Assembly: GCA_050743125.1 (NCBI GenBank)
Contig: JBOGEB010000058.1
Span: forward strand, 1-22,126
Direction: 5' to 3'
Origin: JBOGEB01 sp050743125
Lineage (GTDB): Bacteria > Actinomycetota > Nitriliruptoria > Euzebyales > Egibacteraceae
Length of the DNA: 22,126 nt
The notes beneath the pieces were generated by a model. It worked only from the letters and a program-made list of their open reading frames with translations, was not told the DNA's origin and searched no databases. The position numbers and the translations under genes were made by a program. Each line of letters begins with the position of its first letter. Within the stretch, counting starts at the first letter, position 1. Shown here piece by piece: positions 14,376 through 21,331 of the stretch.

Positions 14376-14480
14376 ATGGCTATCGAACTGTGCCGTGAGC
14401 CCATCAACGGCCCCAGCGGGCGCCGCCTGATCGCGGCCTTGCTGGCCGAGGAGTGCGCTCGCTACGGCTCCGAAAGTCTC
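14376..14480 (+). pseudogene. truncated N-terminus of a GNAT-type acetyltransferase
   Basis: From an ATG at 14376 the frame reads MAIELCREPINGPSGRRLIA and continues ALLAEECARYGSES. This resembles the first helices of actinobacterial GNAT acetyltransferases ('..REP..GP.gR.LiaaL.aEl..RYG'). After about residue 35 the similarity ends, and the frame runs through GAGCGTGTTTGAAAG into the tandem repeat, stopping at 14579. No acetyl-CoA-binding motif is present nearby, so only a fragment remains. The assignment rests on a short match. Confidence 0.45.
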
Positions 14481-14572
14481 GGCCTCACCGCCCTGAGAGC
14501 GTGTTTGAAAGTTGTTGTGGGGGTCGCGTTTACGCTGGGGACCGCTGAGCCGCTGCTTCGCGAAGCAACTCT

Positions 14573-14826
14573 GTCCTGAACAGCCACGTCCTGAACAGCC
14601 ACGTCCTGAACAGCCACGTCCTGAACAGCCACGTCCTGAACAGCCACGTNNNNNNNNNNNNNNNNNNNNNNNNNNNNNNNNNNNNNNNNNNNNNNNNNNN
14701 NNNNNNNNNNNNNNNNNNNNNNNNNNNNNNNNNNNNNNNNNNNNNNNNNGTCCTGAACAGCCACGTCCTGAACAGCCACGTCCTGAACAGCCACGTCCTG
14801 AACAGCCACGTCCTGAACAGCCACGT
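14573..14826. repeat. 15-bp tandem repeat array interrupted by a 100-N gap
   Basis: The unit GTCCTGAACAGCCAC repeats without variation: 77 nt (just over five copies) at 14573-14649, then exactly 100 N (14650-14749), then another 77 nt in phase at 14750-14826. Equal flanks and the round gap indicate an array longer than the reads, so the true copy number is unknown. All six frames stay open through it only because 15 is divisible by three. I consider it non-coding. Confidence 0.95.
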
Positions 14827-14858
14827 TGACGCTGGATGCGCAAACCCCAGGAGGGAGG

Positions 14859-14921
14859 ATGAACCCGCCCCCGCCGGTGCGTACCATGCCATCTATGCCC
14901 GCCCCGACACCCACGTCTTGA
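14859..14921 (+). CDS. possible 20-codon leader peptide before the oxidase gene
   Basis: An ATG at 14859 follows AGGAGGGAGG and encodes the Pro-rich MNPPPPVRTMPSMPAPTPTS. Its TGA (14919-14921) overlaps the oxidase ATG in the sequence TGATG, a typical translational-coupling junction. An internal ATG at 14895 in the same frame sits 7 nt after TACCAT, a possible -10 for a leaderless start, so the actual leader may be only eight codons. The oxidase itself has no ribosome binding site, which makes coupling attractive. No family match; it may be regulatory only. Confidence 0.35.
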   Translation: MNPPPPVRTMPSMPAPTPTS

Positions 14922-15604
14922 TGGACCCGTCACTAGGCCCTGCCGGTCCACCCCGGCTGACGCCTGAGCAGCTCGGGGCGGAGCAGCAGCGCACGCTGGC
15001 GACGCCTCGGCGCCGTTGCGGCATGGCCGCCCGGGTGCTGTTCGGCCTGATGGACCTGTTCTACGGCAGGGCGCGCTCGCTCCAGAAGTTCAAGGTGCTC
15101 GAGGTCGTGGCCCGGGTGCCGTATCAGGCGTGGGAGCACGTGGCCTACGTGGCCGTGACCCACCGCTACAGCCGGCCCGAGTTCGCCCGGCGCATCTTCG
15201 AGCGCGTGAACGAGAGCCGCCACCAGCAGGACAACGAGCAATGGCATCTCCTCATCCTCGAGGAGCTGGTCGCGGAGTTGGGCCAGCGGGAGGGCTTTCT
15301 CCGCTTTTCGCTGGTACCTCAGATGCTCGCCTTTGCCTATTACCAACTGTCCTGGATCCTCTACGTGCTCAAGCCAGCCTGGAGCTACGGCCTCAACGCC
15401 GACTTCGAAGACCACGCCGAGCATGAGTACGCCCTGTTCGTCCAGGAGAACCCGGATCTGGCCGACCGCCCCTATAACGGCCTCTTTGCCGAGGAGTACG
15501 GGCGGTTCGACTCGCTCGCCGACCTGTTCCGCCAGATCGGCCATGACGAACGGGTCCACAAAGAGGAGAGCCTGGCCCGGCTGACCGAGCCGCGCTTTCG
15601 GTAA
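14921..15604 (+). CDS. alternative-oxidase/PTOX-like di-iron quinol oxidase
   Basis: A 227-residue protein that matches the alternative oxidase (AOX/PTOX) pattern in order. Numbered from the TTG at 14918 (one residue more), LEVVARVPYQAWEHV is at 61-75 (first Glu ligand 62), NEQWHLLILEEL at 106-117 (Glu107, His110), YYQLSWILYVLKP at 141-153, FEDHAEHEY at 163-171 (Glu164) and DERVHKEES at 210-218 (Glu211, His214). These supply the four Glu and two His ligands of a di-iron centre. AOX enzymes are interfacial membrane proteins oxidising quinol and reducing O2 to water without proton pumping. Other ferritin-like di-iron proteins are a less likely alternative. It ends 10 nt before the acyl-CoA dehydrogenase, implying an operon. 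Translation probably depends on the overlapping leader; TTG 14918 is an alternative start. Confidence 0.8.
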   Translation: MDPSLGPAGPPRLTPEQLGAEQQRTLATPRRRCGMAARVLFGLMDLFYGRARSLQKFKVLEVVARVPYQAWEHVAYVAVTHRYSRPEFARRIFERVNESRHQQDNEQWHLLILEELVAELGQREGFLRFSLVPQMLAFAYYQLSWILYVLKPAWSYGLNADFEDHAEHEYALFVQENPDLADRPYNGLFAEEYGRFDSLADLFRQIGHDERVHKEESLARLTEPRFR

Positions 15605-15614
15605 CGGGCGGGCC

Positions 15615-16769
15615 GTGGACTTCGACCTCACGCAGGAACAGGAGCAGGTCCGCAAGCTGGCGCGGGAGTTCTGCGACGCCGAAGTGGCGCCGGGAGCGCG
15701 TGAGCGGGACCGGGACGAGCGCACCCCACGAGCGCTGCTGCGCAAGCTCTTCGAGGTCGGGTTCCTGGGGGCGGCGATCCCCGAGGCGTACGGGGGCATG
15801 GGCCTTGACTACCTCTCCTACGGCCTGGTCGTCGAGGAGCTGGGGCGCACGGACGCCAGCTTGCGGTCGACGGTCGGCGTGAGCGTCGGCCTCGCTGGGC
15901 TCTCGATCCTTACGTGGGGGACCGCCGAGCAGCGGCAGGAGTGGCTGCCGCGCCTGTGCGCCGAGGGGCTCGGCGCGTTCGGGCTGACCGAGCCCGGAGC
16001 GGGGTCGGACCCGGCGTCGATGACGACCCGCGCGAGCCGCGACGGCGGCGACTGGATCCTCAACGGCTCGAAGATGTGGATCACGAACGGGAGCACCGGC
16101 ATCCTCACGCTGGTCTTCGCGCGGGCGGGGGGTGAAGGCGGGTCCCACGGGGGCATCACCGCGTTCCTCGTGCCGCAGGACAGCGCGGGCTACCAGGGCC
16201 ACCCGATCCACGGCAAGCTCGGCTTGCGGGCGGCGGACAGCGCCGAGGTCGTCCTCCGCGACGTGCGGGTGCCGGACTCCTACCGGCTCGGAGCGGTCGG
16301 CGCGGGGTTGAAGGTCGCGCTGGGCGCGCTCGACTCCGGGCGGTACTCGCTGGCTGCGGGCTGCGTCGGAATCTCCCAGGCCTGCCTGGACGCGGCGGTA
16401 CGGTACGCGGACGAGCGCGTCCAGTTCGGCCGGAAGATCAGCTCGTTCCAGCTCGTCCAGCAGTTGCTCGCCGAGATCTACCTGGACCTCGAGGCCTCGC
16501 GCGCGCTGACGTGGAAGGTTGCCTGGAGGCACATGAGGGGCGAGCGGCACACGATCGAGTCGAGCGTGGCGAAGACGTTCTGCTCGGAGGCTGCGGTGCG
16601 CAACGCCGACCGCGCCGTCCAGGTCCACGGCGGCTACGGCTACTCCGACGAGTACCCGGTCGGGCGCTACCTCCGCGACGCTCGCGTGACGACGCTCTAC
16701 GAGGGCACGAGCCAGATCCAGCGACTCCTCCTCGGCCGGCACCTCACCGGCGAGAGCGCGTTCACATGA
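15615..16769 (+). CDS. acyl-CoA dehydrogenase
   Basis: A 384-residue FAD enzyme oxidising acyl-CoA to 2-enoyl-CoA and passing electrons to ETF. The family signatures are intact: AFGLTEPGAGSDP at 121-133, WILNGSKMWITNG at 147-159, QVHGGYGYSDEYPVGRYLRD at 336-355 and LYEGTSQIQR at 361-370, with catalytic base Glu363. Length is standard for short/medium-chain or branched-chain types. The exact chain specificity cannot be assigned. The start is GTG at 15615, 10 nt after the oxidase stop, with only a weak GGGC-rich ribosome binding site. Electrons from this step reach quinone through ETF and ETF:quinone oxidoreductase, so pairing with a quinol oxidase makes metabolic sense. Confidence 0.96.
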   Translation: MDFDLTQEQEQVRKLAREFCDAEVAPGARERDRDERTPRALLRKLFEVGFLGAAIPEAYGGMGLDYLSYGLVVEELGRTDASLRSTVGVSVGLAGLSILTWGTAEQRQEWLPRLCAEGLGAFGLTEPGAGSDPASMTTRASRDGGDWILNGSKMWITNGSTGILTLVFARAGGEGGSHGGITAFLVPQDSAGYQGHPIHGKLGLRAADSAEVVLRDVRVPDSYRLGAVGAGLKVALGALDSGRYSLAAGCVGISQACLDAAVRYADERVQFGRKISSFQLVQQLLAEIYLDLEASRALTWKVAWRHMRGERHTIESSVAKTFCSEAAVRNADRAVQVHGGYGYSDEYPVGRYLRDARVTTLYEGTSQIQRLLLGRHLTGESAFT

Positions 16770-16814
16770 ACCGAGGCGGACCGCCGAGTATGGCCCGCCT
16801 GGCCCCGGCGGTTG

Positions 16815-16820
16815 TACCGT
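16815..16820 (+). promoter_or_regulatory. candidate -10 before the PHP gene
   Basis: TACCGT fits TAnnnT and is followed by 7 nt and the GTG at 16828. The sequence GCAGGG directly before the GTG is too close for an efficient Shine-Dalgarno, which is compatible with a leaderless start. Confidence 0.35.
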
Positions 16821-16827
16821 TGCAGGG

Positions 16828-17658
16828 GTGACCTTCGATCTGCACACTCACACCCGGTGGTCGGACGGGACGACCACGCCCGGAGTCAACGCCGCGCTCG
16901 CTGCCGAGGCCGGGTTGCGCGGGGTCGCGCTGACCGATCACGACACCATCGGTGGCTGGGAGGAGATGGCGGCGACGTGCGCCCGCCACGGGCTTGAGTT
17001 CGTCCCGGGGGTAGAGCTGTCCACCGAGGTGGACGGGCGCAGCATCCACCTGCTCGGCTACTGGATCGACCCCGACGACGATGCGCTGGGCCAGGAGATG
17101 CTCCGGCTGTACGGCGAGCGGGCCAGGCGGGTGGCCACGATGGTCACGCAGTTGCGCGCGGCCGGCGTCGATGTCACGCTCGACCAGGTGCGCGCCATCG
17201 CGGACGGCGCGCCGCTCGGTCGCTCGCACGTCGCGGTTGCGCTCGTCGAGGCCGGGGTCGTGCCAAACTTCCAGCGAGCGTTCGATGAGTGGATCGGTGA
17301 GAGCCAGCCGGCCTACGTGTCGAAACGGGCACTGCCCCCTCGAGCGGGTGTGAAGCTCATCGTGGCGGCTGGTGGCGTCGCGGTTCTTGCCCACCCTGGC
17401 CGTAGCGGGGTGAGCGAGGAGCTGCTCGACCACCTGGTCGTCGCTGGCTTGGCAGGGGTCGAGGCCGACCATTCAAGCCACCCCGAGGAGGTCGCTGACC
17501 GCTGGCGGCGCAGGGCCGCGGAGCGCGGGCTGCTCGTCACCGGCTCCAGCGATTTTCACGGCGCCCGGAAAGCCGTCAGGATTGGCGAACGGACCACGCC
17601 CGGCGAGGTCGTCGAGGCGTTGCGCTCCCGTACAGGACAGGAGGCCAGGTCGTGGTAG
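16828..17658 (+). CDS. PHP-domain phosphoesterase (YciV / RNase AM type)
   Basis: A 276-residue metal-dependent phosphoesterase of the PHP superfamily. Related proteins act as 3',5'-nucleoside bisphosphate phosphatases or 5'-to-3' exoribonucleases (RNase AM). The metal-binding residues are spread in the usual order: DLHTHTRWSD (His6, His8, Asp13), TDHD (Asp37-His38-Asp39), PGVE (Glu63), His74, AHP (His189), H215 in EADHSSHP, and SSDFHG (Asp242, His244). The length and the helical insert at about 90-165 fit YciV. The GTG start is fixed by the N-terminal DLHTHT motif, which must lie near the beginning. It overlaps the FHA-LuxR gene by 7 nt. Confidence 0.93.
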   Translation: MTFDLHTHTRWSDGTTTPGVNAALAAEAGLRGVALTDHDTIGGWEEMAATCARHGLEFVPGVELSTEVDGRSIHLLGYWIDPDDDALGQEMLRLYGERARRVATMVTQLRAAGVDVTLDQVRAIADGAPLGRSHVAVALVEAGVVPNFQRAFDEWIGESQPAYVSKRALPPRAGVKLIVAAGGVAVLAHPGRSGVSEELLDHLVVAGLAGVEADHSSHPEEVADRWRRRAAERGLLVTGSSDFHGARKAVRIGERTTPGEVVEALRSRTGQEARSW

Positions 17659-18236
17659 GGCCGGCGAAGAGACTCACGCCGCTGCCGATGCTCGTCGTGA
17701 CCAGCGAGGGGCCGCTGCGGGGTCGGGTGCTCGTGATCGACGCCGACGAGCAGGTGCTCGGGCGGCGGGAGAACTGCGACCTGCGGCTGGAGGACCCGCA
17801 CGTCAGCCGCGCGCACGCCGTCATCCGCAAGACCGGCGGTGCGGTCCTGATCACCGACCTCGGGTCGACTGGCGGGACCTACGTGAACGGCGAGCTTGTG
17901 ACCGGTGCAGCCGCGCTGCGGCACGGGGACATGGTGCGGTTCGGGACCGTCGAGTCGCGCTTCGAGGACCGGGGTGCGCTGATGCAGGGCGACGACGCCA
18001 CCGAGCTCATCGAGGTGCCCGCCGTCGATGAGAAGCCGGTGCTCTCCCCGCGCCAGCAGGAGGTGCTCGCCTACCTGAAGGACGGGCTCACGAACCCCGA
18101 GATCGCGGTGAAGCTCGGCGTCACGGAGCGGACGGTCAAGGCGCACTGCCAGGAGGTCTTCGACCGCTTGGGCGCTCGCAACCGCACCGCCGCCGTCGCT
18201 GCCGCGATGCGTCTCGGGCTCGTCGACACGAGCTGA
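17652..18236 (+). CDS. FHA domain fused to a LuxR-type DNA-binding domain
   Basis: A 194-residue two-domain regulator. Residues about 22-105 are a forkhead-associated domain that binds phosphothreonine: Gly37-Arg38 (LGRRENCDL), Ser52-Arg53-x-His55 (HVSRAHAVI), then LGSTGGTYVNG with Asn79. Residues about 130-193 are a LuxR/GerE helix-turn-helix (LSPRQQEVLAYLKDG, TNPEIAVKLGVTERTVKAH, then RLGARNRTAAVAAA). There is no receiver domain, so the likely input is a Thr-phosphorylated partner, for instance a substrate of a PknB-type kinase; that is inference. GTG 17652 lies inside the end of the PHP gene (7-nt overlap) with ACAGGAGG upstream, so the two are probably coupled. Confidence 0.92.
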   Translation: MVGPAKRLTPLPMLVVTSEGPLRGRVLVIDADEQVLGRRENCDLRLEDPHVSRAHAVIRKTGGAVLITDLGSTGGTYVNGELVTGAAALRHGDMVRFGTVESRFEDRGALMQGDDATELIEVPAVDEKPVLSPRQQEVLAYLKDGLTNPEIAVKLGVTERTVKAHCQEVFDRLGARNRTAAVAAAMRLGLVDTS

Positions 18237-18640
18237 TCGACGCCGTGAGGGACGCTACCCTGGGAGCCGTCCTGTCAGGCTTCGTTGGCGATTCCGCAAC
18301 ACGGCCCTGCGGTGTTTCGACACAGGTTCTCAGGCTGTCGAGGCCCCGCCCTCCCCACAACCGCTCGGAGGCTTGATCCGTAGCCAGTGGGTCTCGTAGA
18401 CGTCCCTCGCCGAACGGTCTCGCACCGCCAGACGACGGACGCGGGGACCCCGTACTGGAGGCCTCTGGCCGGCTGACCAGCCGGTCACGCCCCGGAGTGG
18501 ATGAAACCGCTCTGAGACGGATTGCATCGGAGGGCGGGACCTGGACGGCTAAGCGCATGTTTGCGAACTGCGGTGGCCAGGTGCGTGGCGCGCAGCGCGG
18601 CGCGCGTTGCGGTGGCCCGTCAAGACCGTGCTCGAACACG
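18237..18640. other. convergent intergenic region without a recognisable gene
   Basis: About 400 bp lie between the stops of the FHA-LuxR gene (plus) and the 489-residue gene (minus). A frame on the minus strand across it has no protein-like features. I see no strong hairpin with a T-run that would serve as a terminator. A TACCCT at 18256 has no usable start codon after it. Confidence 0.5.
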
Positions 18641-20110
18641 CTAACTGTTCGTGTCCTTCAGGTGCTTGCCGACGTGGCCGACCACCACTCGGCGCTCGGC
18701 GGTGTCCAGGTACCAGTAGACGCGCGCGCATGACTGTGGCGGGCCGGTGCCGAACTTCAGATGGGGGCTCAGCAGGACGATCTGGCCTCGGTACGTGCGC
18801 TCGTAGTCGCGGCGCCAGCGGCCGAGCGCCGTCGGGGAGACGCCAGACGCGTAGTCGAACCCCCGGGTTGCGAAGAAGGCGTGGAAGCCGCCGGGCAGGG
18901 TGTGGTCGCGGTACCGGCGGGCGGCCTCGGCCAGGGCGCTGAGGGCGTCGTAGATCCGGGAGGGGCTGTGGTAAGAGGACTCACCCGCGCTGGTGAGCGC
19001 CTCCGGCAGGAAGACGATGTCGTGGCCATAGTCGGCCGCCGCCCGCTTCACCGCGTCGGCCATTGAGCTGGGTCCGCCTGAGGGCAGCGTGCGCTCGAGC
19101 TTCGCGAGACGGGCGCGGAGCGCCTTGTTGTCCTGCTGGTAGCGGTTGAGGAGCCCGGACACCTCGTCCGGTTGGGTGGGATCGGTCATGGGCTGCGTGG
19201 ACCAGGGTTCGGGCGGCAGCCCAGCGAGGACGATCCGTGCCAGGAGGTCCCGCAGCTCGACGGCGAGGTCCATGCCCGCAGCAGCCAATGCCTCGCGGGT
19301 CCAATACCGGTGCTCGCGTGGCGGCTCGTGGGCGCTGAAGCCGGGCCAGTAGATCCGCACCGCGCCCCCGTACACCGAGCGGTAGTCGCCTACGGCCGCG
19401 GACAGGGCGCGGCAAGCCGCGTCATCGACCAAGACGCGCACCTCGGCGAGTGCGGTCAGCTCCGCCGCGAGGCGGTCAGCGTCGATGGCCGGTACACCGG
19501 CGGTGAGGTTGGCCGACGCGCACACGATCGGCACCTCGCGGTCGGGGTCGGTCAGGTCCTGGCACAGCAACGGCACGTCGGCAGCCGTGACCTGCCGCAC
19601 GCTGCCTGCCTCGAAAAGGCCCCAGCGCCCGATGGAGGCGGGCACGGCCTCAACGATCCGGCGCACGATCGTCGGCGCCGGGTAAGCCGCTGCCAGCGGG
19701 CGGAGCGCGCGCGACGCCGACTGCAGCCCGCCGCGGACGATCACCCGCGCCTTCTGCCGCTCGCCGGCCACCTCGACGGTCGTGCGGGCCTCGACCACCG
19801 TCGGGGGCGTCCCCAGGGTCCCCTCTGGAACCCCAGAGGGGACCCTGGTTCCGGACCCCTTCACGACGTCAACCAGCGGCTGGGTCAGCTCCAACCGGAG
19901 CCCATGGCGGTGCTGCACCCGGTGGTGCAGGCGGGTCCAGCGTGCGGCCGGTGACCCCTTGTGCCCGAGCTGCCCGTCGGCCGCGAGATCGACCTCCTCG
20001 CCGAGGATCCCTGCCACCCAGTCACGCACGAGCGCCTCGACGGCCACCGCGGATGCCGCCCCGTTACCCTCGCCACGTACGTCGAACCGGCACGCATACC
20101 GCTCGTCCAC
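18641..20110 (-). CDS. large protein of unknown function, possible defence or stress role
   Basis: A 489-residue protein I cannot assign to a named family. Visible parts are an N-terminal basic region with paired histidines (RLHHRVQHRHG, 60-70), then a low-complexity insert GSGTRVPSGVPEGTLGTPP at 85-103. An alpha/beta-looking segment follows at 190-257 (VPIVCASANLTAGVPAIDAD, VRVLVDDAA, VYGGAVRIYWPGF). A short coiled coil lies at about 318-342 (LLNRYQQDNKALRARLAKLE). A C-terminal domain of about 130 residues includes HDIVFLPEAL, SPSRIYDALSALAEAARRYR and the closing ARVYWYLDTAERRVVVGHVG. I recall similar 'GGAVRIYWP' and 'VVVGHxGxHL' proteins as uncharacterised in other bacteria. GTG 20110 has no Shine-Dalgarno. 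A palindrome lies upstream. No membrane segment. Neighbouring decayed genes suggest a plastic locus. Confidence 0.75.
   Translation of the reverse strand: MDERYACRFDVRGEGNGAASAVAVEALVRDWVAGILGEEVDLAADGQLGHKGSPAARWTRLHHRVQHRHGLRLELTQPLVDVVKGSGTRVPSGVPEGTLGTPPTVVEARTTVEVAGERQKARVIVRGGLQSASRALRPLAAAYPAPTIVRRIVEAVPASIGRWGLFEAGSVRQVTAADVPLLCQDLTDPDREVPIVCASANLTAGVPAIDADRLAAELTALAEVRVLVDDAACRALSAAVGDYRSVYGGAVRIYWPGFSAHEPPREHRYWTREALAAAGMDLAVELRDLLARIVLAGLPPEPWSTQPMTDPTQPDEVSGLLNRYQQDNKALRARLAKLERTLPSGGPSSMADAVKRAAADYGHDIVFLPEALTSAGESSYHSPSRIYDALSALAEAARRYRDHTLPGGFHAFFATRGFDYASGVSPTALGRWRRDYERTYRGQIVLLSPHLKFGTGPPQSCARVYWYLDTAERRVVVGHVGKHLKDTNS
19813..19848. repeat. perfect 16-bp inverted repeat with 4-nt loop inside the 489-residue gene
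   Basis: CCAGGGTCCCCTCTGG, then AACC, then the exact complement CCAGAGGGGACCCTGG. It encodes residues about 88-99 of the unknown protein, in the low-complexity insert. A stem of 16 consecutive pairs, 12 of them G-C, in coding sequence is far beyond chance and resembles a REP-like palindromic element. Confidence 0.95.
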
Positions 20111-20156
20111 ACGTCAATGCTGCCAGGTACCGTGTAAACAGCAGGTCAAGGTTCCC

Positions 20157-20171
20157 CCAGGATCATCCTGG
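20157..20171. promoter_or_regulatory. 15-bp palindrome upstream of the 489-residue gene
   Basis: CCAGGAT-C-ATCCTGG is a perfect dyad with one central base, 46 nt before the GTG at 20110. A TTGACC lies between it and the start codon on the minus strand. This placement fits an operator, but no partner regulator is identified. Confidence 0.4.
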
Positions 20172-20317
20172 CCGCATCCAGTGGCGCACATTCGGCAGAA
20201 AGCGCGCCTGGTGCGCATGAGGGTGCGTCCAGTGGTGAGGCGGGGACTTGGCGGCGGTCGCGCTCGCCGTGCTCGTGACCGCTGTGGGCACGCACCGACG
20301 GGGCGGCGGGGGCCGCG

Positions 20318-21331
20318 GTGCCCTGGCAGCGGTTCCGGCCCGATCAGACGTTCTGGCTCGTGCTCGCTGCGCTGCTCGTCGGCGCGGCCCGCTGCTACGC
20401 CGGCCGGAGCCTGTCGGAGATCCCTGACATCGTCGCAGTCGAGCTGGAGCAGGCCGCCCGGCCGATCGTGAACGAGGGCGAGTTCTCTCCGACTGTCGCG
20501 GGGCGCGCGCCGGCCACCGAGTCGCTCGACGCGTCACCCCCGCTCGCCGGCTACCTCGCCACGACCGCGAAGCCGACCGCCCAGACATTGTTGAGGATCG
20601 GCGCCGAGCACGACCCGCTGCTCGCCCAGTGGCAGGTGGGGCTCGGTACCACGGTCGCCTGGACCTCCGACGTGGCGGCGCCGCGCTGGTCCGCGCGCTG
20701 GGTGGGCTGGGACCGCTTCAGCGCCTTCTGGGCGGACGTCGTGAAGGAGACGTTCCCGAAGCGGAGAGGGCTGGGGTTCGAGCTGTCGGCCACCGCCACG
20801 ACCGAGGGGCTGCGGGTGGCGGTCACGCTGGCTGGCCCGACCGACGTGACCGACGCCGAGGCGCTGGCCACGGTGGCCGGCCCGGACGTCCGGCGCCGCG
20901 TGGCGCGGCTCGACCGGACCTCGCTCACCCAGTTCGAGACGGTCGTGCCGGGGCAGCCGAGGGCGTTTACGCAGTCAGCGTGACGCTGCGCCGCGGCGAC
21001 GAGGTCCTGCTCACGGACGCTACGACCGCGATCCGGTTGTACGAGGCCGAGTACGCGGCGGGCGGCGCGGACCTCGACCTGCTCCGCCGCGCCGTCGAGG
21101 CCGCTGGCGGTCGTCGGTGGGCTTCCCCCGCAGCCCGAGCAGGCGTTCGATCACGCCGGCCTGGCCCCCGGCGCCTCCGCGGTCCCGCTGTGGCCTCCTT
21201 TGGCGGCGTTCGCACTGGTGCTCGCCGTTGCCGACGTCGGCCTGCGCCGCCTGTGCCTCGAGCGCGCCGACCTCGCCCGCGCCCGAGCGTGGCTGCGGAG
21301 CCTGCTGGGCGGCCGGCCCCGTACGCCCTAG
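20318..21331 (+). pseudogene. decayed C-terminal part of a VWA-type membrane protein
   Basis: From 20318 frame A reads RCYAGRSLSEIPDIVAVELE, then PPLAGYLATTAKPTAQTLL, DPLLAQWQVGLGTTVAWTSD and WVGWDRFSAFWADVVKETFP. This is the C-terminal half of large glutamine-amidotransferase-like/VWA membrane proteins. It reaches a stop at 20983, but from about 20950 the homologous sequence is in frame B (VYAVSVTLRRGDEVLL, LRRAVEAAGG). From about 21112 it returns to frame A (LPPQPEQAFDHAGLAPG, then membrane helix PLWPPLAAFALVLAVADVGL) and ends at TAG 21331. The N-terminal half, including the VWA domain, is absent; 20111-20317 holds no trace that I recognise. An intact product is impossible. Confidence 0.8.

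Noticed and set aside
14573..14826. CRISPR array
   Set aside because: The units are contiguous and identical, with no spacers, and no cas genes are near.
14462..14914. Pentapeptide-like repeat protein (VAVQD units) or other ORFs across the tandem array
   Set aside because: A 15-bp repeat keeps every frame open on both strands. The sequence lacks the A(D/N)Lxx pattern of pentapeptide repeat proteins and includes 100 unknown bases.
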